A DNA stretch of 64,000 nucleotides from Nocardia nova SH22a (GTDB lineage: Bacteria > Actinomycetota > Actinomycetes > Mycobacteriales > Mycobacteriaceae), in assembly GCF_000523235.1 (NCBI RefSeq), contig NZ_CP006850.1, forward strand, positions 5,704,001 through 5,768,000, written 5' to 3'. The translations under genes were made by a program, and so were the position numbers. Under the pieces are notes generated by a model. That model had not been told where the DNA came from. It did no database searches and worked only from the letters and a program-made list of their open reading frames with translations. Below, piece by piece: positions 44,009 through 52,676 of the stretch (within the stretch, counting starts at the first letter, position 1; the number at the start of each line of letters is the position of its first letter).

Positions 44009-44922
44009 GCTTCGCCCCTGATGAGATGCTCGACTACCCCGACGCCGTCGATCTCCAGGCGCAGCCTCTCCCCCGGGGCGAGCCAGCGACCCAACTCCAT
44101 CCCGGACCCACCGGGCAACGTACCTGTCGAGAACAGCTCACCGGGAAAGAGCTGTTCGCCCTGCGAACAGTGCGCGATCGCTTCGCCCAGTGAATACCGC
44201 ATGCCCCGGGTTCCGGTCTCCGAGACGACCTTGCCGTCGATCGTGACGGTTGCCGTCAGCCGATCGAGATCGTGGGCGACGTTCGGCCCGGTGACTGCGG
44301 TCGACGACATGGACGTGGCGAAGTGCTTGGCCCGCTGCGGCCCGAAACCCGAACGCATTTCCGCGAACTGCACGTCCCGGGCCGAGAAGTCGTTGATGAC
44401 GACGACGGCCCCGATGGCCGCCGCGGCTTCTTCGGCCGAGGCGTCGCGCAAGGGCCGCTCCAATACGACACCGAGTTCGAGTTCGAAGTCCAGCGCCTCG
44501 GTGTATGCCGGCGCGCACACCGGCACACCGGACGGGATGATCGTGAGGGCGTTGGACATGTAATAGATCGGCTGGCGGTACCACAGCGAGTGCGGACGAA
44601 ACGGCGGGAAAGTCCCGCCGGTCACTCGTTCGAAGATGCGTGCGACCGGATAGACCGCGGGCATGAATCGTCGAGCGAGTCCGCGGGCGGCATCGATCGC
44701 ATGCTTCTCGAAGACCATGAAGTCACGAAAGGACGCGGGACACACCGGAAGCACCCCGGCACCGTCGGGCAGGTCCGCGTACCGCTCCAGTTCGAAATCC
44801 GGCTGGAATGGCGACTGCCAGGCGAGCTGATCGGTCGCCTGCCAACCCGCACCGGTGTCGATCTGCGCATCGATGCTGTGGCCGGCGCGGTTGAGCAGCC
44901 GCCGAATTGCTGCCCGGGTCAT
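44005..44922 (-). CDS. Fumarylacetoacetate hydrolase-family enzyme
   Basis: A 305-residue FAH protein; DFELELGVVLERPLRDASAE supplies the acidic metal ligands, VVINDFSARDVQFAEM the next, and GKVVSETGTRGMRYSLGEAI with ELFSTGTLPGGSGME the substrate loop. Family members hydrolyse C-C bonds of beta-diketo acids or decarboxylate and hydrate ring-cleavage products. ATG 44922 overlaps the upstream hydrolase stop; a longer frame upstream of it is inside that gene. Confidence 0.88.
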   Translation of the reverse strand: MTRAAIRRLLNRAGHSIDAQIDTGAGWQATDQLAWQSPFQPDFELERYADLPDGAGVLPVCPASFRDFMVFEKHAIDAARGLARRFMPAVYPVARIFERVTGGTFPPFRPHSLWYRQPIYYMSNALTIIPSGVPVCAPAYTEALDFELELGVVLERPLRDASAEEAAAAIGAVVVINDFSARDVQFAEMRSGFGPQRAKHFATSMSSTAVTGPNVAHDLDRLTATVTIDGKVVSETGTRGMRYSLGEAIAHCSQGEQLFPGELFSTGTLPGGSGMELGRWLAPGERLRLEIDGVGVVEHLIRGEA

Positions 44923-46259
44923 GAGCACACTACCCAGTTCTCGACGGCCGTGAGCAGGTGGCCGCGCAGGAAGTCCTGTGACAATCGCATCCATCCATCG
45001 GCATGCCCCATGGCGCAGTGGTCGTCACCGGCGTAGAGCACGAGCTGGCCGTAGGGCGCCCCGACAGCGATGTCGATCGAGTCCTGGGTGCTGACGAGCG
45101 TGTCCTCGGCCCCGTTGATCACCAGCAGCGGGATGGGAATTCGCGAATAGTGGTCGGCGATCGACATCGCCGCGAGCTTCTTCATCAGGTTCGCCGTACT
45201 CGTTGCGCCGGTGGCATTTCGGAGTGTCGAGACCATGATCTCGGGCACCCCGATCGACGCGAGCGGTTTGAAGGTTCGGTTCGTGGGCGCGCCGTTCGCG
45301 ACAGCGACCTGCAGTCGTGAGTCGACCGCCGCCATGCGGGTGACCCAGTGGGCGCCGAAGCTGAGGCCCATCATCCCGATGCGTTCGCCGTCCACGCGAG
45401 GATCGCCGACCAGGAAGTCGATGACTTTCGTATAGACGCGCTCGGCATCGGGCGAAAGTGGTTCGCGGTAGGAGTAGGTGCCCGGCATCTCCATGACGAA
45501 CATCGCCAGGCCTTCGGATCGGTACTTCAGCATCGGCAGGAGCACCTCGGCCAGTGTGCCCTCGACGCCGTTGCTCACGAGTACGACCGGCGGATTCTGC
45601 GCTCCGCTCGGAATCATGAAGTAGCCGCGAACCCGGTCGTCGTCGCCGAAGGGAATCTCCACCCGCTCGATGCTCACACCCATCGCAGGCGCCAGCGCGG
45701 TCAGCAGGATCTCGCCGAGAACATGGGAGCGTTCGTAGGCCCGGAGCCGCAGCGGGCTCCAGCCCGGCCATGCCGCGACGAACTCGTAGACCATCGCTTT
45801 GATCAGGCTGTCGAGCGCGATCGCCGCGTTCGCGTGTGCGGGATTCTCCCCGCAGAAGCGGTCGACGGCGCCCGGGTCGGCGACGGCCCCGCGTTCGGAG
45901 AGGATCGCGGCAGCCGGAGCGAGCAGTTCGCCCAACGCGCGGACATCGACCGCGCCGACTTCGAACAGTTCGCTCGTGCGGGGACCTCCCAGTCCGCTGA
46001 GCGCAACGTCCGCGGCCGCCAGATGCCGGTCCGCGAAAGCCTTCCAGTAATGGGTCCACCGAAGGTCTGCGAACGATCGGCAACCCTCCAGCTGTTCGCG
46101 GAACTCTTCGTCCGAAATGCCTCCGAGGTGCGTGAACCGGTCGACGAACAGCCGTGGCAGGAACGGCACCGGGCCGAACCTGCGGGTTGCCCTTTCAGTC
46201 GTGTGGGTGAGGGCGCAAGCGGTCACCAGCGCTCGCTGAACCAGGTCGGACACGGTCAT
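44919..46259 (-). CDS. FrsA/DUF1100-like alpha/beta hydrolase
   Basis: The 446-residue protein has a helical N-domain of about 180 residues and a C-terminal alpha/beta-hydrolase fold: nucleophile Ser300 in GMMGLSFGAHW, Asp in LLVINGAEDTLVSTQD and His in AGDDHCAMGHADG. GGAGG stands about 7 nt before ATG 46259. Similar enzymes act on bulky esters and on C-C bonds of fungal-type polyketides. It heads the four-gene operon, opposite the TetR gene. Confidence 0.85.
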   Translation of the reverse strand: MTVSDLVQRALVTACALTHTTERATRRFGPVPFLPRLFVDRFTHLGGISDEEFREQLEGCRSFADLRWTHYWKAFADRHLAAADVALSGLGGPRTSELFEVGAVDVRALGELLAPAAAILSERGAVADPGAVDRFCGENPAHANAAIALDSLIKAMVYEFVAAWPGWSPLRLRAYERSHVLGEILLTALAPAMGVSIERVEIPFGDDDRVRGYFMIPSGAQNPPVVLVSNGVEGTLAEVLLPMLKYRSEGLAMFVMEMPGTYSYREPLSPDAERVYTKVIDFLVGDPRVDGERIGMMGLSFGAHWVTRMAAVDSRLQVAVANGAPTNRTFKPLASIGVPEIMVSTLRNATGATSTANLMKKLAAMSIADHYSRIPIPLLVINGAEDTLVSTQDSIDIAVGAPYGQLVLYAGDDHCAMGHADGWMRLSQDFLRGHLLTAVENWVVCS

Positions 46260-46285
46260 CGTGGATCCTCCGGGAGGTTGATATT

Positions 46286-46336
46286 GCAGAAATATCTGCT
46301 TTTGCACGATGCTAAAGTCGGCGCGTCACAAAAGCA
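46286..46336. promoter_or_regulatory. Operator region between the four-gene operon and its TetR gene
   Basis: GCAGA-AATA-TCTGC (46286-46299) is a perfect inverted repeat, and TGCTTTTG (46297-46304) pairs with CAAAAGCA (46329-46336). All lie in the divergent promoter and are AT-richer than the surroundings. Probable binding site of the divergent TetR protein. Confidence 0.55.
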
Positions 46337-46361
46337 ATATCTTCCGCGTTAGCATGACGAT

Positions 46362-46976
46362 ATGAACGATGCCGAGGCGACCCGACGACCGGGGGGCCGT
46401 TCCGCGCGTGTGCGCGATGCCGTCCATCAGGCCGTGCTGGATGTGGTGGTCGAGCTGGGCATAGACAAGGCCGGCATTCCGGAGATCAGCCGCCGCGCCA
46501 ATGTACGAAACAGTTCGATCTATCGACGCTGGGGAACTCGCGAGAACCTCATCGTCGATGCCCTTCTTGCCGCCAGCGAGCGCATGCTGCGAGTGCCCGA
46601 CACCGGATCTCTACACGGGGACCTGAGCGCATTCGCGAGCGAACTCATCGACTACCTGAACACGCCGCTGGGCGATGGGCTTACCCGGACGCTGGCCTCC
46701 TTTCCGGAATCAGAGGAGACCCGGTCCGCGCGAGAGACATTCTGGGCCAGCCGGTTCCAGGAAATCCTGCCGATGCTCACGCGAGCGACCGAGCGCGGTG
46801 AGCTGCCGCCGGACACCGATGGGCGCGCCCTCATCGAACTTCTCATCGCACCGATCCATTTCCGGCATCTGCTCACCCGAGAACCCACCGACCACGAACT
46901 CGCGAGCCGACTCGCAACCACGGCAATTCAGGCAATGCAAACTGTCCCAGGTATCACGGCCGAGAACCGGGGTTGA
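46362..46976 (+). CDS. TetR-family regulator divergent from the hydrolase operon
   Basis: A 204-residue TetR protein: residues 18-65 hold the HTH (VVELGIDKAGIPEISRRANV, then RNSSIYRRWGTRENLI), followed by a C-terminal domain of the TetR_C type (FWASRFQEILPMLTRATERG). Its promoter is shared with the hydrolase/FAH/MBL/CMD operon, so it most likely controls that operon and itself in response to a pathway compound. Confidence 0.9.
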   Translation: MNDAEATRRPGGRSARVRDAVHQAVLDVVVELGIDKAGIPEISRRANVRNSSIYRRWGTRENLIVDALLAASERMLRVPDTGSLHGDLSAFASELIDYLNTPLGDGLTRTLASFPESEETRSARETFWASRFQEILPMLTRATERGELPPDTDGRALIELLIAPIHFRHLLTREPTDHELASRLATTAIQAMQTVPGITAENRG

Positions 46977-47296
46977 CCACGAGCAGGCTCACCCATGCGG
47001 CCCGCCCTGTCGCCAGGCGTATGCACATGATGCGGTTGGTCGGCCGATGCCGAGTGGCCTGAGTGGCATACCTTCCCGTCATCTTTGTCACGCACGATCG
47101 TCCGGTGACACTGAGGCTTACAGTTCGGGTACGGCCCGATCCGAGCCCCGAATCCTTTGCGAAAATAGCCTGGGCACAGCATATTTCAGCTGTGTTCGAA
47201 GTACTCACCCGACCTGTCCGTCAGGCCGGGTGACGCGTGCCGGTACCAGTCGAATCCGGCGTTCGATCGGTCGTTAGTGCAGCGCTGTACGGCCGT
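46977..47296. other. Intergenic stretch with a weak hairpin
   Basis: About 320 bp without a gene. CACCCG...CGGGTG (47206-47232, inner CTG/CAG) could form a hairpin between the convergent TetR and nitroreductase genes; there is no T-run. Confidence 0.35.
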
Positions 47297-47953
47297 CTAC
47301 CAGTGGTTGATGTGCAGAACCGTGTCGAGCGGGGCGCGTTTGGCGCGCTTGAAGTCGGTGCCCTTCGTGTAGGCGACGGGCAGGAGCACCCCCTGCCGAA
47401 TGTTCGGCGGAATCCCCAGTGCCTCGGCGATTTCACGCTCGTACTCCAGGTGCAAGGTTGTCCACGCCGAGCCCAGGCCGCGTACACGCAGCGCCAGAGC
47501 GAGGTTCCAGGCCGCCGGGAGCAGCGAGCCCCACAACTGCGCCTGGTTGCCTACCGGGAGCTCCGCGCCCGGGACGTGGATCGCGCCGATCACCAGCGCC
47601 GGCACCTGCTCCAGGATCTCGGCGAGGTACGTGGCACTGGATGCGACCTTCTCAGCGGACTCGAGGTCCTTGGGCGGTTTGGCCGCTCGCGCAGCGGCAC
47701 CGGCCTCCGCGTACGCGAAGTAGGACTTGCGGTAGTACTCGGCGACGATTCGCTTGGGTTCGGGATCGGTCAGGACGATCCAGTGCCACCTCTGCGCGTT
47801 GCTGCCCGACGGCGCCTGCAGCGCCACCTCCAGCGCTTCGGTGATCACCTCCAGCGGCACGGGCCGCTCCAGATCGAGGCGCTTGCGCACCGACCGAGTC
47901 GTGGTCAGTACCTCATCGGCGGACAGATGCAGGTGCTCGAATGTTCCAGACAT
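47297..47953 (-). CDS. Nitroreductase-family flavoprotein
   Basis: A 218-residue FMN enzyme: TTRSVRKRLDLERPVPLEVI binds the FMN phosphate, APSGSNAQRWHWIVLTD is the family block, and GLGSAWTTLHLEYEREIAEA with GIPPNIRQGVLLPVAY closes the site. It should reduce a nitro, quinone or enone compound with NAD(P)H. AGGAGG stands about 10 nt before ATG 47953. It is divergent from the HxlR regulator, a class that often controls such reductases. Confidence 0.9.
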   Translation of the reverse strand: MSGTFEHLHLSADEVLTTTRSVRKRLDLERPVPLEVITEALEVALQAPSGSNAQRWHWIVLTDPEPKRIVAEYYRKSYFAYAEAGAAARAAKPPKDLESAEKVASSATYLAEILEQVPALVIGAIHVPGAELPVGNQAQLWGSLLPAAWNLALALRVRGLGSAWTTLHLEYEREIAEALGIPPNIRQGVLLPVAYTKGTDFKRAKRAPLDTVLHINHW

Positions 47954-47977
47954 TGTCGGCTTCCTCCTGAGTCGGTG

Positions 47978-48079
47978 TCAGCACCGCAGCGAGACATGGT
48001 CTGCGGCGCATTTGTCGAAGAATGCGAAGATCCCCTCGCGGGCGTCGTCCATGGCCGCGTGATGGTCTCGAACATGGTG
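47978..48079 (-). pseudogene. Remnant of an enoyl-CoA hydratase C-terminus
   Basis: A 33-codon frame reads HHAAMDDAREGIFAFFDKCA and continues ADHVSLRC. D-A-R-E-G-I-x-A-F-F-x-K is the standard C-terminal helix of crotonase-fold enzymes. The frame is closed by a stop directly upstream and no crotonase body is present. It lies 24 nt upstream of the nitroreductase start. Confidence 0.5.
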
Positions 48080-48189
48080 CTACCTCGGTGATCTCGTTCG
48101 TGGATCGGGAAATTGTCGCGAAACCCTGGCTTCTTTCGTAGAAGCTAGCTAGGCTCCACCTGACTGTCAATAACGAAGTGAGGTGCATC

Positions 48190-48681
48190 GTGGACTGGCT
48201 CAGCCTGGACACTCAGAACTGCCCGGTGCAACGCACGCTCGAGCTCGTCGGCGAGAAGTGGAGCCTGCTTCTCATCCGCGAAGCGATCAACGGCGTCCGG
48301 AGGTTCGACGACTTCCGGGACCATCTCGGCATGTCCGAGGCCGTCCTGTCCGACAGGCTCCGCAAACTGGTCGCCGCGGGCATCCTCGACACCCGCCCTT
48401 ACCGGCCGGAGGGCGGCCGCACCCGTAACGAATACGTGCTCACGAGCAAGGGCTGGGACCTCTGGCCGGTGATCGTCTCGCTCATGCAGTGGGGCGACAA
48501 GTACACCGCGGACCCCGAAGGGCCGTTCCTCGACGTACGCCACGCCGACTGTGGCGCGCCGGTTCGCGTGGTCGTCGAATGCAGCGACAGTCACGAAGAA
48601 GTCGGCCGCAATCACGTCGCCGTCAACCCGGGACCATCAGCCCGCGAACGCACGGCGGCCCGGAACCTGGAGTCACGATGA
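48190..48681 (+). CDS. HxlR-family winged-helix regulator
   Basis: The 163-residue protein begins VDWLSLDTQNCPVQRTLELV, with the HxlR Cys11, then GEKWSLLLIREAINGVRRFD and DRLRKLVAAGILDTRPYRPE for the winged helix. Residues after about 115 are a short C-terminal extension. GTG 48190 has GAGG 6 nt upstream; the earlier GTG 48178 has none. HxlR proteins sense aldehydes, oxidants or redox state. ATGA overlap links it to the following FAD oxidoreductase, and the nitroreductase is divergent. Confidence 0.88.
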   Translation: MDWLSLDTQNCPVQRTLELVGEKWSLLLIREAINGVRRFDDFRDHLGMSEAVLSDRLRKLVAAGILDTRPYRPEGGRTRNEYVLTSKGWDLWPVIVSLMQWGDKYTADPEGPFLDVRHADCGAPVRVVVECSDSHEEVGRNHVAVNPGPSARERTAARNLESR

Positions 48682-50534
48682 TCGACGCATGTCAGAACCT
48701 CTCCCCCGGCACCGCGGACCTCCTTGTCCTGGCGACCGACTTCGACGAGCGGGGCGGCTGGGTTCTCGACTCCCAGTTCCAGTCCCAGATGGGCGGCTCG
48801 TATCTGCTGGCCCACGGGCTCGGGACTCCCGTCGCCGATGCCTCGGCTTCCGTCGAGGTCGCGCACCCGGGCGAGTATCACGTCTGGGTGCGCGCCAAGG
48901 ACTGGGTGCCGGCGCACCACCCGGGGCGCTTCACCGTCACCATCGACGGCCACGCCTTGGAGACGGAATTCGGTGCTAACGGCCAGGACTGGTCGTGGGA
49001 GCGGGCGGGCACCGTCCGTCTCCCCGCGGGTGCCGCGCGGATCGAACTCCACGATCTGACGGGCTTCGACGGGCGGTGCGACGCGATCTACCTCAGCCTC
49101 AGCGACGTCCCGCCGCCGGAGGGGAACAACTCCGTCACACGGGCGTGGCGCCGCCGTCTGCGCGGGCTGCCCGCCACGCCGGTAGACGCCGGCGAGTTCG
49201 ACGTCATCGTCGTCGGCGGCGGAGTCACCGGTGCCGCAGGAACTCTCGCCGCGGCACGCCTGGGGCTGCGCGTGGCGCTGATCCACGGCCGACCGGTGCT
49301 CGGAGGAAACGCGAGCGTCGAGATCGGGCTCACCCCGCGTGGGGAGACCGGCCCCCTCGTGCACGAACTCACCGCGCGGCATCCCGACGGTGACCTCTTC
49401 GCCCGCGACGTACTCGACCGGGAGGCGAACGCCTCGGTGTTCACCGAGCACGAGGTCTTCGACGTCGTCGTCGAGGGCCGGCGGGTCACCGCCGTCGACG
49501 CCCGCGACACTCATACCGGGGCGGAGTACCGGTTCACGGCGCCGATCGTGATCGACTGCAGCGGAACGGCGATCGTCGGCCTGCTGGCCGGAGCCCGCAC
49601 CCTGTTCGGGAACGAATCCGCGGCCGAGTACGGCGAACCGTCCGCACCGGGCGAACATCTCGACCAACACCACGGCCACACGGTCTTCTTCCGCACGCGG
49701 GAGTCGGACGGGGCCGTCGCGTTTCCCGACGTCCCCTGGGCACAGGAGGTCGCCAAGGACTACGCGAATCTGAACGGGCAACTCATCAAGCCCGGTGAGG
49801 ACAACGGTCCCGGCCCCGTCGCCGGCCGATTCCGCACACCGGATCCGGAGACCCGCCGACGCATGCTGGTGCCCGCCACCCACTTCTGGGAGTACGGGCA
49901 GTGGCTGGATCCGTACACCCGGGGCGAGGAGATCCGCGACCACCTCCTGCGCGCGGTCTACGGCACCTTCGCCAACGTCAAGCAGATCGAGCCCGAGACC
50001 TACGCGAACCTCGCGCTGGACTGGGTAGCCTTCGTCGCCGGACAGGGCGAGTTCCGGCGTTACCTCGGCGACTACGTCATGACCGAGAACGATATTCGCG
50101 AACACCGGCACTTCCCGGACGTCGTCGCGCTGAACTCCGGCGCGTTCTGCCTGCACTATCCGATCGACGAGAACTACGACTTCCGGCTCCGGGACTGGAA
50201 ATGGGACACCCGCGACGGGCTGCCCTTCGAGGTGCCGTTCCGGTGCCTGTACTCGGCAGACCTCGACAACGTGATGATGGCCGGCAAGCACATCAGCGTC
50301 ACTCACATCGCCGGGTCGGTCACGAAATTCATGGGTAACGGCGCCCAGCACGCCACCGCCACAGCTGCCGCCGCGGCACTCTGCCTGAAGTACCGGGTGA
50401 CACCGCGACGACTCGCGACCGATCACATGGGCGAGCTGCAGCGAACGGTAGCGGGACTCACGGAAGCTGGTCACGGAGGAACCGATACGGCCTGCGAACC
50501 CTCCGAGAGGCTGGCGGGCTCGCGAACGCCTTGA
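48678..50534 (+). CDS. FAD-dependent oxidoreductase (PF12831-type) with N-terminal beta-sandwich
   Basis: A 618-residue protein. Residues 15-145 (LLVLATDFDERGGWVLDSQF, then AHPGEYHVWVRAKDW and AARIELHDLTGFDGRCDAIY) look like a jelly-roll carbohydrate-binding-type domain. FAD binding follows at 175-203 (DVIVVGGGVTGAAGTLAAAR) with GNASVEIGLTPRG. The end block NVMMAGKHISVTHIAGSV closes an FAD_oxidored fold. There is no signal peptide. Such domain pairs are more common in saccharide-degrading bacteria. Substrate unknown; coupled by ATGA to the HxlR gene. Confidence 0.75.
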   Translation: MIDACQNLSPGTADLLVLATDFDERGGWVLDSQFQSQMGGSYLLAHGLGTPVADASASVEVAHPGEYHVWVRAKDWVPAHHPGRFTVTIDGHALETEFGANGQDWSWERAGTVRLPAGAARIELHDLTGFDGRCDAIYLSLSDVPPPEGNNSVTRAWRRRLRGLPATPVDAGEFDVIVVGGGVTGAAGTLAAARLGLRVALIHGRPVLGGNASVEIGLTPRGETGPLVHELTARHPDGDLFARDVLDREANASVFTEHEVFDVVVEGRRVTAVDARDTHTGAEYRFTAPIVIDCSGTAIVGLLAGARTLFGNESAAEYGEPSAPGEHLDQHHGHTVFFRTRESDGAVAFPDVPWAQEVAKDYANLNGQLIKPGEDNGPGPVAGRFRTPDPETRRRMLVPATHFWEYGQWLDPYTRGEEIRDHLLRAVYGTFANVKQIEPETYANLALDWVAFVAGQGEFRRYLGDYVMTENDIREHRHFPDVVALNSGAFCLHYPIDENYDFRLRDWKWDTRDGLPFEVPFRCLYSADLDNVMMAGKHISVTHIAGSVTKFMGNGAQHATATAAAAALCLKYRVTPRRLATDHMGELQRTVAGLTEAGHGGTDTACEPSERLAGSRTP

Positions 50535-51035
50535 TCATCGAACGGTATGTAACCGACGACGGGGGCGGATCGCTGGGGCCGCGGAATTCCAGTGCCCCAG
50601 CGAATCCGGCCCCGTCCCACCGGCGGAGCGGTCCGCAGACCCTCCTGACAACGCGCTGGAGCACTTGTGGCGGCTAAGGCAGCGAGCTCCCGACCCTACA
50701 CAAGCCAAGATCGTCGTGAGTGGCATGGACTACCCGGCTGCCGGCGCCGGTCGACCTGATCCGCGCCGACGTCGCGCCCGATGTCCGCGATGTTCGATGT
50801 CGACGCATTTCGGTAGCACCTCGACATCGAGGTGGGCAGACACGTCCGATATGCCGAATTGCTTCAGCATTACCATGCCGTGTTCTACCCGAAATCCATT
50901 GCCTATCAATGTTTTCCACCACTACTCGCCCCGACCGACTTCATCCGACCGGCCGGGGTGGACCGGCTCATGTCCACGCTGACCGTGCTGCGCCACGGCT
51001 GAAGCTTCCGAACCATGTGAGAGGAATATCTTTCG
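50535..51035. other. Intergenic stretch with a possible relic
   Basis: About 500 bp. Apart from the interrupted frame at 50781-51002 I see no gene. A reading frame before it (KIVVSGMDYPAAGAGRPDP) is protein-like but short. Confidence 0.4.
50781..51002 (+). pseudogene. Interrupted small frame of unknown family
   Basis: From ATG 50781 the frame reads MSAMFDVDAFR, hits TAG at 50814, then continues HLDIEVGRHVRYAELLQHYH to a final TGA. CAG to TAG would explain the break. The downstream part has convincing composition, but I do not recognise it. Confidence 0.25.
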
Positions 51036-52673
51036 ATGTTGAGCACAATGCAGGACGAGCCGCTGTCCCTGGCGACACTGCTGCGCTACGCCGCTACCTT
51101 CCAGGGCGACAGTCACGTCTCCACCTGGACCGGGGACGGCCTACGCACCCAGACCTATCGCGAACTCGGCCAGGACGCGGCCCGGCTCGCCAATGCCCTG
51201 CGTGTCCTGGGCGTCGGTGTCGGTGACCGGGTCGGCACGTTCATGTGGAACAACAACGAGCACATGGTCGCCTACGCGGCGGTACCGGCCATGGGCGCGG
51301 TGCTGCACGCACTGAACATTCGGCTCTTCCCCGAGCAGCTGGTGTATGTGGCCAACCATGCGGAGGATCAGGTCGTCATCGTGGACGGCTCGCTGCTGCC
51401 GATGTTCGCGCAGCAGCTGCCGAACCTGACGACGGTCCGCCACGTCATCGTCGCCAATGGTGATGCCGCCACGCTGGAGTCCCCCGAGGGCGTCACCGTG
51501 CACTCCTACCGGGAGCTGCTCGACGCCCAGCCCGACACCTACGACTACCCGGTCATCGACGAGCGTTCCGCCGCCGGCATGTGCTACACCTCGGGCACCA
51601 CCGGCGACCCCAAGGGTGTCGTCTACTCGCACCGCTCGAACTGGTTGCACGCCATGCAGGTGATCTCGCCCAACGGCATGGGCTTCACCGCGAACGACAC
51701 CGTACTGGCCATAGTTCCGTTGTTCCATGCCAATGCCTGGGGCATCCCGTATACCGCGCTCATGTCGGGCGCGAATGTCCTTATGCCCGACCGCTTCCTG
51801 CAGCCGGCGCCCCTGCTGCGGATGATGGCCGAGGCGAAGCCGACGTTCGCCGCCGCCGTGCCGACCATCTGGGGCGGCGTACTGGCCGGCCTGCAGGCGC
51901 AGCCGCAGGACATCTCGCACCTGCGCACCTGTGTGGTCGGCGGCGCGGCCGTCCCACCGTCGATGATGCGGGCCTTCCAGGAGCGGCACGGTGTGACACT
52001 GCTGCACGCCTGGGGCATGACCGAGACCTCGCCGCTGGGTTCGGTGGCGCACGCACCCGCCCGCGCCGAGGGTGACGAGGCCTGGAGCTACCGCTACACC
52101 CAGGGTCACTTCCCGGCCGGTGTGCGGGCGCGCCTGGTCGGCGATGACGGTTCGGTGCTGCCGAACGACGGAGAAGCTCTGGGCGAGTTGGAAGTTCGCG
52201 GCCCGTGGATCACCGGCGCCTACTACTCGCCGTCGGGCGGCGAGGTCGATCCCGACAAGTTCCACGACGGCTGGCTGCGGACCGGCGACGTCGGCAAGAT
52301 CAGCCCTGATGGCTATCTCACCCTGGTCGACCGCTCCAAGGACGTCATCAAGTCCGGCGGCGAATGGATTTCGTCGGTGGACCTGGAGAACGCCCTCATG
52401 GGTCACCCGGCGGTGGCAGAGGCCGCCGTCATCGGTGTCCCGGACGCGACGTGGGACGAGCGCCCCTTGGTCGCCGTCGTCCTGGCCGAGGGCGCCGAGG
52501 CCGAACCCGAAGAGTTGCGGGACTTCCTGGCCCCCAAGTTCGCCAGGTGGCAGGTGCCCGAGCACTGGTGCTTCATCGTCGAGGTCCCCAAGACCAGCGT
52601 CGGCAAATTCGACAAGAAGCGCCTGCGCGCCCAGTACGCCGACGGCACCTTGAGCGCGGTCACCCTGAGCTGA
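51036..52673 (+). CDS. Fatty-acyl-CoA ligase (AMP-binding)
   Basis: The 545-residue enzyme carries all ANL motifs: AGMCYTSGTTGDPKGVVYSH (A3), HAWGMTETSPLGS (A5), GWLRTGDVGKISPDGYLTLV (A7-A8), DRSKDVIKSGGEWISSVDLE (hinge) and the C-terminal lysine in KTSVGKFDKKRLR. It activates a carboxylic acid to acyl-AMP and then acyl-CoA, and medium or long chain acids are typical for this subgroup. AGAGGAA precedes ATG 51036. It stands alone between relics. Confidence 0.92.
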   Translation: MLSTMQDEPLSLATLLRYAATFQGDSHVSTWTGDGLRTQTYRELGQDAARLANALRVLGVGVGDRVGTFMWNNNEHMVAYAAVPAMGAVLHALNIRLFPEQLVYVANHAEDQVVIVDGSLLPMFAQQLPNLTTVRHVIVANGDAATLESPEGVTVHSYRELLDAQPDTYDYPVIDERSAAGMCYTSGTTGDPKGVVYSHRSNWLHAMQVISPNGMGFTANDTVLAIVPLFHANAWGIPYTALMSGANVLMPDRFLQPAPLLRMMAEAKPTFAAAVPTIWGGVLAGLQAQPQDISHLRTCVVGGAAVPPSMMRAFQERHGVTLLHAWGMTETSPLGSVAHAPARAEGDEAWSYRYTQGHFPAGVRARLVGDDGSVLPNDGEALGELEVRGPWITGAYYSPSGGEVDPDKFHDGWLRTGDVGKISPDGYLTLVDRSKDVIKSGGEWISSVDLENALMGHPAVAEAAVIGVPDATWDERPLVAVVLAEGAEAEPEELRDFLAPKFARWQVPEHWCFIVEVPKTSVGKFDKKRLRAQYADGTLSAVTLS

Positions 52674-52676
52674 CAT

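Noticed and set aside
48612..50474. 620-codon minus-strand frame opposite the PF12831-type flavoprotein
   Set aside because: Antisense shadow of a gene with clear FAD motifs and an ATGA-coupled start.
51141..52676. 511-codon minus-strand frame opposite the acyl-CoA ligase
   Set aside because: All ANL motifs are on the plus strand; the minus frame has no family wording.
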